A program made the translations under genes and the position numbers. A stretch of 64,000 nucleotides of DNA from an uncultured Clostridia bacterium (GTDB lineage Bacteria; Bacillota; Clostridia; Christensenellales; UBA1242), in assembly GCA_934771475.1 (NCBI GenBank), contig CAKVMD010000005.1, positions 6,414 through 70,413 on the forward strand, read 5' to 3'. This document shows, in pieces, positions 52,023-60,865 of the stretch; the first letter of the stretch is position 1; each line of letters starts with the position of its first letter. A model generated the notes under the pieces. That model made no database searches and was not told the DNA's origin. It saw only the letters and a program-made list of their open reading frames with translations.

Positions 52023-52280
52023 ATGTTTAATTTCTTAGAAGAAATCAAAAAGAAAGCGCGAAAAAGTAAACTTGCAACCGACTACAATGTTATTCTTGTT
52101 TCGGGGCGACTTTTGTATATAGAAGGACATCAGGGACTTACAATCATAAGCCCTACTTTAATGGCACTTAAAGTCAAAGGTTCAAGGATTGAAGTTGCAG
52201 GGCAGGAATTAAGCATAACTGAATTGACTGAGAATACTCTCCTTATTGAAGGGTACATCAACGAGGTGCGAAGAGGGTGA
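52023..52280 (+). CDS. yqfC: Sporulation protein YqfC
   Basis: 85 residues. Small YabP/YqfC-family protein needed for normal spore formation. YNVILVSGRLLYIEGHQGLTIISPTLMALKVKGSRIEVAG is the family core. ATG 52023 has TTGGAGG upstream; the longer frame to 51933 is not real. A CATATATT box at 51999-52006 with a weak GAAATTT 15 bp upstream could be a sigma-E promoter. Coupled to yqfD by a 4-nt overlap. Confidence 0.9.
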   Translation: MFNFLEEIKKKARKSKLATDYNVILVSGRLLYIEGHQGLTIISPTLMALKVKGSRIEVAGQELSITELTENTLLIEGYINEVRRG

Positions 52281-53392
52281 ATAGAAGTCAATTTACAGTG
52301 AAAGGTTTAAACCAAGAGAAAGCGTTTAACAATCTTTCAAAAGAAATAAAAGTGTACAAAATAAAACGCTCCGAATACAATTTGTCCACATTTGAAGTGG
52401 ATAGCAAGAACGAGAAAAAAGCAACTTCTATCCTTTCGTCAATGGGACTTGAAGTGTCGGTCGTTGGACGCAAAGGATTTACTAAAAAGATAAAGACTTT
52501 TTTTTCTTTTTACGGAATTATTTGCGGACTTATTATATCAATCTTTTTTTATATTTTGCAGTATAACTTTATCCTAAAAATCGAGGTTTGGGGAAGCAAA
52601 AATCTTTCGGCAAGCGAGGTTAAAGATTATGCCGACAGTCTCCTTGGTAGCCATTTTAAGTCCAAAATAGACACAAAAGAAATAGAGAATAAAATCAAAG
52701 ATAAATTTCACCTTGCTAGCAGTGTAAGCGTTGCGATTGTCGGACAAACACTTATTATTAATCTTAACGAAGGCATTTTGCCACCAGAAATGGAGGAAGA
52801 GTTTTTGCCTATTGTAAGCGAAGAAGAGGGGCTTGTTACCGCCATCACGCTAGTTCAAGGTACACTGAATGTCAAAGTGGGCGACATAGTTAAAAAGGGA
52901 GATGTTTTAGTTTTTCCATACATTATAGACGCCGATGGAAATGAAAGAAAAGTTAAACCGCAGGCGCAAATAGAGGCCGAAGTGTGGCTACGGAAAGAGT
53001 ATTGCCATAAAGATTATGTTGTAAAATCGCAACGCACTGGGCAAAAAGCAGTTTGTAATAGAATTCTTCTTAATGGCAAGGAAATATACAAATATGAAAG
53101 TAAAACACAATTTGATTGTTATGAGGAGGAAACAACTTGTCAAAATTTAATTTTAAACAATCTTCTTCCGTTTAAATTTGAGCGAACCACGCGCTACGAA
53201 CTCGAAACAGTCGAGATAAGCAAACCTTTTGAAGAAAATAAAGATGAAATTGTAAGTTTAGCACGCCAAAATGTATTGATTTTTTTGCAAAAAAATGAGA
53301 TAATTAAGGAGGAAAAGTATTTCGTGCGAGAGGGTGGCGGATGTTATTTTATTGATTACATTATCACCACTTGCCGAGACATTGGAGGATAA
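52277..53392 (+). CDS. yqfD: Sporulation protein YqfD
   Basis: 371 residues. Begins with GTG 52277, overlapping yqfC. A cytoplasmic N-terminus, a membrane span (TFFSFYGIICGLIISIFFYILQY) and an extracytoplasmic region with FILKIEVWGSKNLSASEVKDYAD, a POTRA/FtsQ-like segment. It acts in the mother cell during sporulation in Bacillus. ybeY starts directly after the stop. Confidence 0.92.
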   Translation: MNRSQFTVKGLNQEKAFNNLSKEIKVYKIKRSEYNLSTFEVDSKNEKKATSILSSMGLEVSVVGRKGFTKKIKTFFSFYGIICGLIISIFFYILQYNFILKIEVWGSKNLSASEVKDYADSLLGSHFKSKIDTKEIENKIKDKFHLASSVSVAIVGQTLIINLNEGILPPEMEEEFLPIVSEEEGLVTAITLVQGTLNVKVGDIVKKGDVLVFPYIIDADGNERKVKPQAQIEAEVWLRKEYCHKDYVVKSQRTGQKAVCNRILLNGKEIYKYESKTQFDCYEEETTCQNLILNNLLPFKFERTTRYELETVEISKPFEENKDEIVSLARQNVLIFLQKNEIIKEEKYFVREGGGCYFIDYIITTCRDIGG

Positions 53393-53875
53393 ATGATAAT
53401 CAATTTCAATAAAGTGCATTTGGGCAAGAGAAATTTAATTCGCAAAATCTACAATAAGGCGCTGGAAGAGACAAAAAATGATGATATGAATATAGTTGTA
53501 AGCGTAACTTTTGTAAATGAAGAGAAAATAAGGGAACTTAACAAAATCAGTAGAAATGTTGATAGAGTAACAGATGTTTTGTCTTTTCCTATGCTTGATA
53601 TAAAATATCCACAAAAAGTGAACTCGTTTTCAGATGAGGTGAACCCGGACGGGACTTTATATCTTGGAGATGTTGTGATATGCACGAAACGCGCAAAAGA
53701 GCAGGCGAAAGAGTATGGGCACAGTTTCAAAAGAGAAATTGGGTTTTTGGCTTTGCACGGATTATTGCACATTTTGGGATATGATCACATTGAAAAGGAA
53801 GATGAAGAAATCATGTTTTCGACAGCAGATAAAATCTTAAACAGCGTTGGTTTGAAAAGAGGTAAAAATGTTTAG
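53393..53875 (+). CDS. ybeY: Endoribonuclease YbeY (rRNA maturation factor)
   Basis: 160 residues. Zinc-dependent RNase for 16S 3' maturation and ribosome quality control. The metal-binding motif is LHGLLHILGYDH, and VDRVTDVLSFPM precedes it. TTGGAGG precedes the ATG. Unlike many Firmicutes, phoH is not between yqfD and ybeY, and dgkA/cdd are not between ybeY and era. Confidence 0.96.
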   Translation: MIINFNKVHLGKRNLIRKIYNKALEETKNDDMNIVVSVTFVNEEKIRELNKISRNVDRVTDVLSFPMLDIKYPQKVNSFSDEVNPDGTLYLGDVVICTKRAKEQAKEYGHSFKREIGFLALHGLLHILGYDHIEKEDEEIMFSTADKILNSVGLKRGKNV

Positions 53876-54704
53876 GGCTGGATTTATAGCATTGGTTGGG
53901 AAACCAAATGCGGGGAAAAGTACTTTAATAAATGCTCTTGTTGGCGAAAAAGTTGCGATAATATCTCCAAAACCTCAAACCACAAGAGATAACATTCTTG
54001 GTATTTTAACCACCGATGACTATCAAATGGTTTTTGTTGATACGCCTGGGGTGCATAAAACCAAAAATTCTCTTGACAAGGCGATGATGAAAAATGTTCG
54101 CAGTGCAATCGCTGGGGTAGACCTCGTTTTGTATTTAATTGACGGCACAAGTCAGCCAGACGAAGAAGAATTGGCTTATATCGAAAATTTGTCAGTTCCA
54201 AAACTGGTGGTTAAAACCAAAACAGACTTGCCTAGTCAAGCAGAATTTAATTTTGATGCTAGTTTGTCGGCTTTTAATGGCGAAAATTTAGACCTTTTAA
54301 AAGAAAAGATATTGTCGTTTCTGCCAGTTTATGAAGATAAACATTATCTTTACGATCCGGAGTTTTATACAGATAAGTCGTTAAAATTTTTGATTGCTGA
54401 GGAGCTTCGAGAAAAAGCACTTTTATCACTTCATCAAGAGGTTCCACATGGCATTGCGGTAGAAATAATTAGGTTTTATGAAGACGAAAAATTAGTTGAG
54501 ATAGATGCAGATATAGTCTGTGAAAATGAACGCCATAAAGGCATGATTATCGGCAAGGGTGGCATTAATTTGAAAGACATGGGAGCAAAGACGCGCAAAT
54601 TCGCGGAAGAACTTTTAGGTAAAAAGGTTATGCTAAAAATATTTGTTAAAGTAGAAACTGATTGGAGAAATAAACCTCAAAAAGTAAAAAATTTGGGTTA
54701 TTGA
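53868..54704 (+). CDS. era: GTPase Era
   Basis: 278 residues. 30S assembly GTPase binding the 16S 3' end. P-loop GKPNAGKSTL, switch PQTTRDNILGI, DTPGVHK and the C-terminal KH domain (GMIIGKGGINLKDMGAKTRKFAEELLGKKVML). The NKxD motif is replaced by KTKTDLP. Overlaps ybeY by 8 nt; AAGAGGT precedes the ATG. Slightly shorter than the usual 300. Confidence 0.96.
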   Translation: MFRAGFIALVGKPNAGKSTLINALVGEKVAIISPKPQTTRDNILGILTTDDYQMVFVDTPGVHKTKNSLDKAMMKNVRSAIAGVDLVLYLIDGTSQPDEEELAYIENLSVPKLVVKTKTDLPSQAEFNFDASLSAFNGENLDLLKEKILSFLPVYEDKHYLYDPEFYTDKSLKFLIAEELREKALLSLHQEVPHGIAVEIIRFYEDEKLVEIDADIVCENERHKGMIIGKGGINLKDMGAKTRKFAEELLGKKVMLKIFVKVETDWRNKPQKVKNLGY

Positions 54705-54718
54705 TATTAAAAAATATA

Positions 54719-54745
54719 AAAAACGCATTTTTAAATGCGTTTTTT
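54719..54745. terminator. Bidirectional terminator between era and murB
   Basis: AAACGCATTT (54721-54730) and AAATGCGTTT (54733-54742) pair, with A and T flanks. Confidence 0.85.
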
Positions 54746-54812
54746 GTGTATTTATGATTAAAAATTTTAAAAATATTGTCGAATTTAATTAATAATTTAA
54801 AATTAACAAATT

Positions 54813-55679
54813 TTAAATTATTTCGACCTCTCTTTCCAGTTTTATATTAAATTTTTCGTACACGCAGTTTTCGCACAGCATTATTAAGTCGTAAATATCT
54901 TGGAAACTCGCATCGCGTTGGTTCATTATAAAATTTGCATGCTTATTTGAAATCACTGCGCCATTTTTTGAGATGCCTTTAAGTCCGCATTGCTCAATAA
55001 GCCACCCAGCGCTTTTTTTAGGTGGATTTTTGAATACGCTCCCACAACATTTGCCGGAAGGTTGTCGAGAAAGACGGTCATCTACAAGCATGGTATGTTT
55101 CTTTAATATTTCGCATTTTGGCGTTTTGGTTAATATTATTGAGCCACCTAAAATAAGTACATCTTTGAGGTTTGTTTTGTGATAACCATACTTGACTTGC
55201 TCTTTTTTTATCGCCAGAACTTTTCCATTTTGTAGAATTTTTATTTTGTCAAGTATGTCAAATATGCATTTACCATACGCGCCAGCATTCATTTTTATAA
55301 GCCCGCCCAGCGTCCCGGGAATGCAAGAAAGTTCTTCAAGTCCGCCCAGAGACTTTTCGTAGCAACGGCGGTAGAGAATTGGCATCGCAACTGCCGAAGA
55401 AAAGTACACCTTTTCACCTTTAAAATTAATTTTATTTTCCATTAATTTCGTTGAAAGCACAAAAATTTCTTCACTTTTGGGAGAAAAAAGCAAATTACTG
55501 CCATTTCCTACTATTTTAAAAGGAATATCGTTTATTTTGAGATAATTGTAAGTGGCTATAAGTTCTTGCTCGTTTTTGGGATAAAAAGCCCCTTTAACCT
55601 TCCCCTCTGTTCCATAAAAGCTAAGCCTGCGCGTGCTTTCGTTTGCGACAAAATGAACTGAATTTAAAATATTATCCAT
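54813..55679 (-). CDS. murB: UDP-N-acetylenolpyruvoylglucosamine reductase
   Basis: 288 residues. FAD/NADPH enzyme forming UDP-MurNAc in peptidoglycan synthesis. VGNGSNLLF in the FAD domain, IPGTLGGLIKMNAGAYG and the catalytic Ser in GKCCGSVFKNP are present. It belongs to the type lacking the extra C-terminal loop. No Shine-Dalgarno precedes the ATG; a CATATT box lies close upstream. Divergent from murC across 68 bp. Confidence 0.95.
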   Translation of the reverse strand: MDNILNSVHFVANESTRRLSFYGTEGKVKGAFYPKNEQELIATYNYLKINDIPFKIVGNGSNLLFSPKSEEIFVLSTKLMENKINFKGEKVYFSSAVAMPILYRRCYEKSLGGLEELSCIPGTLGGLIKMNAGAYGKCIFDILDKIKILQNGKVLAIKKEQVKYGYHKTNLKDVLILGGSIILTKTPKCEILKKHTMLVDDRLSRQPSGKCCGSVFKNPPKKSAGWLIEQCGLKGISKNGAVISNKHANFIMNQRDASFQDIYDLIMLCENCVYEKFNIKLEREVEII

Positions 55680-55747
55680 GTTAATTAATATGATTTAATT
55701 TTACTTTTGTTGAAAGCAAACTTTAAACTGAAAGCATATACAATAAC

Positions 55748-57100
55748 ATGGAAAATTCGAAAAAAGTTTACATAATTGGAATTGGTGGAATAAGTTTGTC
55801 CGCGCTTGCGGTTCTTTTAAGGGATAGGGGCGCGCTTGTAAAAGGAAGCGACCTTACAGATGGAGAAAGGGTAGAAGCGTTAAGAAAAAAGGGGTTTGAT
55901 GTTGTGGTCGGTCATAGCAATGAGTTTGTTTCTTGGGCTGATGAAATTATTATTTCTTCCGCTGTGCCAGACCGAGACGAAGATTTGGTTTTTGCTAGAA
56001 AGCTGGGTAAAAAGATTGTTACTCGCGCAGAGGTGTTGGGGGACTTGTCCAGAAAATACAAAACCATATCTGTGGCGGGGTGCCACGGAAAAACAACCAC
56101 AACTGGAATGATTGCTTCTGTTATGCTAGGTATTGACAAAAAACCGAGCATACATATCGGTGGGCTTATGTCTCAACTTCACGACAATGTGTTTGAGGGG
56201 CAAAGCGAATATTTTATTACTGAGGCTTGTGAATATAAGGATAGTTTCCTCAAACTTTCAAGCGAGGTTGGCGTAATCTTAAATATTAAACCTGACCACT
56301 TAGATTATTTTAAAACTTTTGATAATGTCAAAAAGAGTTTTTATAAGTTTGCCCAGAATATTAACAATGGCGGGACTTTGGTCGTAAATGGAGACGATAT
56401 TTCTTGCAAAGAAATGATTAATTCATTTCCTAGCCAACGCAAAATAGTAACCTTTGGTATGGGGGAGAATTGCGATTTTAAAGCAACTAGTGTAGAAGAA
56501 TACCGCGCGGGTCAGTATAAATTTTGTTGTGAGACAAATTATGGATGCATTAAAATAGAACTTCCCGTTTATGGTTTTCATAACATTTATAACGCTCTTG
56601 CCACGATTGCTGCGTGTATCAGCGTTGGCGTCAGCATAGATAAAATAAAAAGTGGGATTGAGAATTTTAAAGGAATATCTCGTCGTTTTGAGAAGGTGTA
56701 TGAAGATGACAACAAAACAATAATTCATGATTATGCGCACCATCCCGATGAGATAAAAGTGGCTATCGAAGCGGGGAGAAAATTAAAGAAAGAAAAACTG
56801 GTGGTTGTTTTTCAGCCCCATACTTTTTCGCGCACACGGGATTTTTTTGATGGTTTTTGTAACAGCCTATCTTTGGCTGATGAAGTGTGGCTTTTGCCAA
56901 TTTATCCTGCAAGAGAAAAACCGATAATTGGGGTTTCTTCTTATAAAATTTACGAAAAAATCAAAGAAAAAAGCAAAAAAACGCGATATTTTGCGAACTT
57001 TTCCACGGTTTATGATAAAATAAGCTCATTAAAAGATAATTGCTTGATATTAATTCTTGGCGCGGGAGATATAGAACAACTCGCCAGAATGTTCGAATAA
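55748..57100 (+). CDS. murC: UDP-N-acetylmuramate--L-alanine ligase
   Basis: 450 residues. Adds L-Ala to UDP-MurNAc. N-terminal GIGGISLSALAVLLRDRG, ATP motif GCHGKTTTTGMI, central HDYAHHPDEI and C-terminal LGAGDIEQLARM are diagnostic. No ribosome site; a TATACAAT stretch ends 3 nt before the ATG, so the mRNA may be leaderless or nearly so. The murB-murC divergent pair is itself an unusual arrangement. Confidence 0.96.
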   Translation: MENSKKVYIIGIGGISLSALAVLLRDRGALVKGSDLTDGERVEALRKKGFDVVVGHSNEFVSWADEIIISSAVPDRDEDLVFARKLGKKIVTRAEVLGDLSRKYKTISVAGCHGKTTTTGMIASVMLGIDKKPSIHIGGLMSQLHDNVFEGQSEYFITEACEYKDSFLKLSSEVGVILNIKPDHLDYFKTFDNVKKSFYKFAQNINNGGTLVVNGDDISCKEMINSFPSQRKIVTFGMGENCDFKATSVEEYRAGQYKFCCETNYGCIKIELPVYGFHNIYNALATIAACISVGVSIDKIKSGIENFKGISRRFEKVYEDDNKTIIHDYAHHPDEIKVAIEAGRKLKKEKLVVVFQPHTFSRTRDFFDGFCNSLSLADEVWLLPIYPAREKPIIGVSSYKIYEKIKEKSKKTRYFANFSTVYDKISSLKDNCLILILGAGDIEQLARMFE

Positions 57101-57170
57101 TAAACGCGGGAATGTGGAAACTTTAAAAGATTTTGTTTAATAATTTATTTTACTCAAATTATCTATATAC

Positions 57171-57199
57171 TTGACAAATAATTATCATCTTGCTATACT
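57171..57199 (+). promoter_or_regulatory. Strong promoter upstream of the tRNA-Thr locus
   Basis: TTGACA (57171-57176), 17 bp, TATACT (57194-57199), preceded by TGC. Points into the tRNA fragment 240 bp downstream. The spacer 57200-57439 is AT-rich, with no gene or known RNA recognised. Confidence 0.75.
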
Positions 57200-57439
57200 C
57201 TATCTGTAATCTTTAATGGTAGGGTGTTTTTCTTAAAGTATATATAATTTTGCTGATTAATCCAGGCACAAATGCAAATAACAAACCAGAATGCTTTTTG
57301 TAGAGAGATTTAAAATTGCGCTAACAAATCATAAAGCACAATGATTATTATTGGTCTTTAATTAACATCATTAACTTTGCGAAAAACAATACTGAACAAA
57401 TAAAGATACAAAACAAAAATCGTAAAACATTTGCTTCGT

Positions 57440-57478
57440 GCTGGTGTGGCTCAGCGGTAGAGCACCACCTTGGTAAGG
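57440..57478 (+). pseudogene. 5' half of tRNA-Thr(GGT)
   Basis: Acceptor strand GCTGGTG, D arm (GCTC-AGCGGTA-GAGC), anticodon stem CCACC and loop TTGGTAA (GGT anticodon), then two stem bases (GG). At 57479 it changes to unrelated AT-rich DNA. The canonical D arm suggests it was the resident host tRNA, cut at the integration core. Confidence 0.85.
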
Positions 57479-57536
57479 AATTTTTGGACAAAAATTACAA
57501 CTTAATAACATCAAAATTTATGGAGCAACAAATTAT

Positions 57537-57611
57537 GCTGGTATGGCTTAATGGGAAAGCGCGGCCTTGGTAAGGCCGAGAGAGCGGGTCCGATCCCCGC
57601 TACCAGCTCCA
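57537..57611 (+). tRNA. tRNA-Thr(GGT)
   Basis: Complete cloverleaf: acceptor GCTGGTA/TACCAGC, D stem GCTT/AAGC, anticodon stem CGGCC/GGCCG with loop TTGGTAA (anticodon GGT), T stem GCGGG/CCCGC, discriminator T and encoded CCA. The T loop is TCCGATC, so position 55 is C instead of the near-universal T, and the D loop is short. The 5' half differs from the truncated copy 97 bp upstream. It could be an element-borne replacement tRNA. Confidence 0.88.
57567..57575 (+). repeat. Left attachment core
   Basis: TTGGTAAGG in the anticodon loop/stem of the intact tRNA-Thr; the same nine bases occur at 57470-57478 and 61764-61772. Confidence 0.75.
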
Positions 57612-57616
57612 GATAC

Positions 57617-57667
57617 AAAAACCCTTTATTTATCGGCATTTCAGCCATATTTAAGGGTTTTATTTTT
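57617..57667 (+). terminator. Terminator after tRNA-Thr
   Basis: AAAACCCTT pairs with AAGGGTTTT (57653-57661), then ATTTTTTT; between them a small hairpin. Confidence 0.75.
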
Positions 57668-57775
57668 TTGCAAATTTTCTAAAATTTTAATAAATTTTAT
57701 GGAGCAAAATCTATTTTTGGACTACGGAGTAAACAGGGCTTTTTTCTTCACTTAAAAAATTTTCAAAACTCCACA

Positions 57776-57795
57776 TTGGCGAGTTTTGGCGAGTT
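57776..57795 (+). repeat. Left arm-type integrase sites
   Basis: Two perfect tandem copies of TTGGCGAGTT (57776-57785, 57786-57795), the same 10-bp unit as at the right end. Position just beyond the integrase stop and their period suggest integrase N-terminal-domain binding sites. Confidence 0.65.
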
Positions 57796-57830
57796 AAAGC
57801 GGGTATCGTTGCTCTCATTTGCTCCATTGA

Positions 57831-58997
57831 TTACTTAAACGCATCTTGTATAATTTTTAGCATTTCATCATTGTAAATATTAACATTATTATAGATTTCA
57901 AGTGTGGTTTTAACGGACTTATGTCCAAGCAGTAATTGTATAATTTTAGGATTTACTTTCTTTTCAAAAAGTAAAGTTGCAAATGTATGTCTAAAACTAT
58001 GAAAATGAATATTATAATTTTCATAGCCATATTTCTTATTAAATCTATCTAATAATCTTTTAGTGCCAGAATAACTACGCAATAAACTATCATTCCCAAA
58101 TAACAAAGATTTTTGTGAGTATTTATGTTTATATCCTTGTATTATTTTCCATTCAATCAAGGCTTTAAACAATTCATCAATAATAGGAACAACCCTTAAA
58201 CTGCATTGTGTTTTTGTTGTTCCTATTTTCTTTTTAGATAAAATGGTATTGCCATTTTTATCAAAAGTATAATCATTAACAAGAGATGAATTTACATAAA
58301 TTGCTCTTTTATCTAAGTCTATATCATCCCATTTTAGCGATAATATCTCACCAATTCTTAATCCAGCATACAATCCAAGCACACATATTGTTTTCAATGG
58401 TAGATGATTGTTTAAATTTGCTATAAAACTTTGTCTTATTTCTATTGGTAAAGCCTTATATTTATTTTCACACTTTTCATAGGGATATTTGATATTATTT
58501 AAAATTATTGGATATGTACCAATGTAATTATTTAGCACTAAAAATCTTGAAAATTGGTTTACTAAGAATTTTGTTTTCATAAACGAATTTTTAGATAACT
58601 GTTTATTTAATAAGTAGTTAAAATAAATTAGAATTGTATTGTTGTTTACCACATTTATGTATTTATTTTCAAAATAAGGTTTTATGTATAATCTATAAAC
58701 GATTAAATTGCTATAAAATGTGGATGAACTTACACATAATTTCTTGATATTCATGAGCCAATACAAAAACACTTCATTGAATAGAATTGTTTCTTTATCT
58801 TTTGCAGATAAACTATTATCATCTCCATATTTTTCATAAAACTTTCTTATAGCTTCAATCTTAGTATTTGCTCGTGTTTTTACTCTCTTTTTTACTCCGT
58901 TAATGCTCATACTTTTTGCAAAGAACCAATAATTGTTTGAAAAATAAAGCGACCCATTTCCATTAGGTCGCCTCATTTTTCTTATTTCTTTTTCCAT
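57831..58997 (-). CDS. Tyrosine recombinase/integrase
   Basis: 388 residues. N-terminal arm-binding and core-binding domains, then the catalytic domain with Arg in LYAGLRIGEILSLKWDDI, a Lys in the beta-hairpin region, HSFRHTFATLL (His-x-x-Arg) and LLGHKSVKTTLEIYNN with His and the nucleophile Tyr. All catalytic residues are intact. GAGGTA precedes the ATG. It lies at the left border and presumably drives insertion into tRNA-Thr. Confidence 0.95.
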   Translation of the reverse strand: MEKEIRKMRRPNGNGSLYFSNNYWFFAKSMSINGVKKRVKTRANTKIEAIRKFYEKYGDDNSLSAKDKETILFNEVFLYWLMNIKKLCVSSSTFYSNLIVYRLYIKPYFENKYINVVNNNTILIYFNYLLNKQLSKNSFMKTKFLVNQFSRFLVLNNYIGTYPIILNNIKYPYEKCENKYKALPIEIRQSFIANLNNHLPLKTICVLGLYAGLRIGEILSLKWDDIDLDKRAIYVNSSLVNDYTFDKNGNTILSKKKIGTTKTQCSLRVVPIIDELFKALIEWKIIQGYKHKYSQKSLLFGNDSLLRSYSGTKRLLDRFNKKYGYENYNIHFHSFRHTFATLLFEKKVNPKIIQLLLGHKSVKTTLEIYNNVNIYNDEMLKIIQDAFK

Positions 58998-59051
58998 TTG
59001 TTTATACCTCCATATAGAAAGTATAAATGCTAAATTGAATGTTTCAATTGG

Positions 59052-60659
59052 TTATTTTTCACTCCATGAGAAGCCAAATAGTTCATTACCCTTCGACAAT
59101 TTTAAAACAGCATGCTTTAAAAATATCTCTTTTGTCTTTTCTGTATAAGAATTCAGCTTATCAAATGCAATAAATATTTGCTTATGACTGCTCTCATACA
59201 ATTGTGCAATTTTTTCCATCGCAGAATCTTGAATCTGCTTTAATAACACACTATCATGTGCTAAACAAGGTAAAGATGTTAAATTTAATATGCTAATATC
59301 TAATATAATTAGATTTTTATAAGTTGTACCTGTGCCATTATCATTATTTGTATTATATTTATAATTTCTTTCACTCAATTCTAATGTAGGAGGTATCTTG
59401 GTTCCATTATATATATAATCATTTAAAGAAACAAGAGATCTATTTATTGAATTTTCAACTTCAGCCAATTGTTCTTGTTGTCCCTTAATATATAATTCGT
59501 GTTTATCTTTTAATTCGGATTCAACTTCTTTTATCTTTTCAAATATATAGTTTTCTTGTTTAATTTTTTCGAGTTTTGAACTTAACGAAGCAAATCTATC
59601 AAGAGCATATTGTGTATCTTGATTAGCATTCGATATTTCCAACAATCGTTTATTAACCTTTTCAAGCAAAGTTAAATCATATTCTAATTGAGATTCTAGT
59701 TGCGATTTATATTCTTTAATTTCATTGGTTACAAATTTATGAATTTCAAAATGAAAATTATCTATATCTTTAATTTTATCAATGTTAATTGTTGGAAAAA
59801 ATTCAACTATTTCATCATATGTATTTATATTACTTTTATTATGTGAAATGCTTGACTGAACTGTTTTTTCTATTTGTGCTCTTAAATAACCTATTTTAGT
59901 AATTAAATAAGATTTTCTCTTACGTAAATTAAGAGATTCAATTCCCATTAATGCTTCAATATTTACAGATTGTTCAATTATGGTTTCTTTTGCTGTTTTT
60001 ATTTCTTCTTGAATAGATTCAATAATTTTTACATTTTTATCATAAACTTTTTTATTTATATTTGGTATAAGCGAGTTTTTTTGTGCCTGTTTTATTCCAT
60101 CTTTTTTTGCTTTAACTTCTTTATAGTCTTTTAACAATTCTGAAATTTTATTATAAGAATCAAACAATTTTAATAGTGCTAAAACTGCTTTGTCTCCTGC
60201 TTCTTCGTTTACTACATTGAATGGTTTTAGTTGGTTTATATTTGTTTTTGGAAATATTCTTAAATATCTACCAATACTATTTCTAATACTTACTTCATCG
60301 GGTAAATTATATTTATTTTTTAAAAATTGTAAAAAATAATCTAATGTTTCTTCTTTGACAATTTCATATTTATCATTGCAAAAATAAACTACATTTGGAT
60401 TATCTGTTTTACGACTAAAATAAAATTTTTCATCTTCAAATTCAAATTCAAACTTTATTTCATGTGGACCAAGATGAGTAATTGTCTCTTTATCTAATCG
60501 GATATAATCATCCCCACCACAAACACAATCCATAATCATTAAAAATGTTGACTTTCCAATTGAATTTGTACCAACATCATCACCTAAAACACAGTTTAAT
60601 CCAGATCCAAACTCTAATGGCTGTATTTTAAATTTATCACAAATTATTTTATGTAACAT
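59052..60659 (-). CDS. ABC-3C-type ATPase with C-terminal DUF2326-like domain
   Basis: 535 residues, SMC/RecN-like. Walker A is GTNSIGKSTFL near residue 33; long coiled coils fill about 180-420. The C-terminal part (NLIILDISILNLTSLPCLAHDSVLLKQIQDSAMEKI, then KQIFIAFDKLNS) is the DUF2326 type. In ABC-3C systems this ATPase is thought to sense a cue and gate an effector. No standard C-signature LSGGQ is seen. The start overlaps the end of the middle-component gene by 16 nt. Confidence 0.85.
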   Translation of the reverse strand: MLHKIICDKFKIQPLEFGSGLNCVLGDDVGTNSIGKSTFLMIMDCVCGGDDYIRLDKETITHLGPHEIKFEFEFEDEKFYFSRKTDNPNVVYFCNDKYEIVKEETLDYFLQFLKNKYNLPDEVSIRNSIGRYLRIFPKTNINQLKPFNVVNEEAGDKAVLALLKLFDSYNKISELLKDYKEVKAKKDGIKQAQKNSLIPNINKKVYDKNVKIIESIQEEIKTAKETIIEQSVNIEALMGIESLNLRKRKSYLITKIGYLRAQIEKTVQSSISHNKSNINTYDEIVEFFPTINIDKIKDIDNFHFEIHKFVTNEIKEYKSQLESQLEYDLTLLEKVNKRLLEISNANQDTQYALDRFASLSSKLEKIKQENYIFEKIKEVESELKDKHELYIKGQQEQLAEVENSINRSLVSLNDYIYNGTKIPPTLELSERNYKYNTNNDNGTGTTYKNLIILDISILNLTSLPCLAHDSVLLKQIQDSAMEKIAQLYESSHKQIFIAFDKLNSYTEKTKEIFLKHAVLKLSKGNELFGFSWSEK

Positions 60660-60865
60660 AAAAATTCCCCTTGCAATTCAACTTTTCCTAAAATAAATAA
60701 TAGGTCTAGTGCATCTTCAAACTCTAAGACACTAGTAAAATGTTTAATCACTTTATTATACAATTCTAAAATTTGATAATTTGTTTGTTTCAACTCTTTT
60801 AATATAAAAACACTTTTATTAAATAGTGAATCTTGTAATGGAATGAGTTTATTAGGAAAGATCAT
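60644..60865 (-). CDS. ABC-3C middle component
   Basis: 73 residues beginning MIFPNKLIPLQDSLFNKSVF, matching small middle-component proteins of ABC-3C systems (MC6-like, from memory). Helical, no catalytic motif. ATG 60865 follows GAGGTG by 7 nt and overlaps the upstream gene by 14 nt; a longer frame to 60889 has no site. It presumably couples ATPase to effector. Confidence 0.8.
   Translation of the reverse strand: MIFPNKLIPLQDSLFNKSVFILKELKQTNYQILELYNKVIKHFTSVLEFEDALDLLFILGKVELQGEFLCYIK

Noticed and set aside
57440..57611. Two functional tandem tRNA-Thr genes
   Set aside because: The first lacks its whole 3' half after the anticodon loop.
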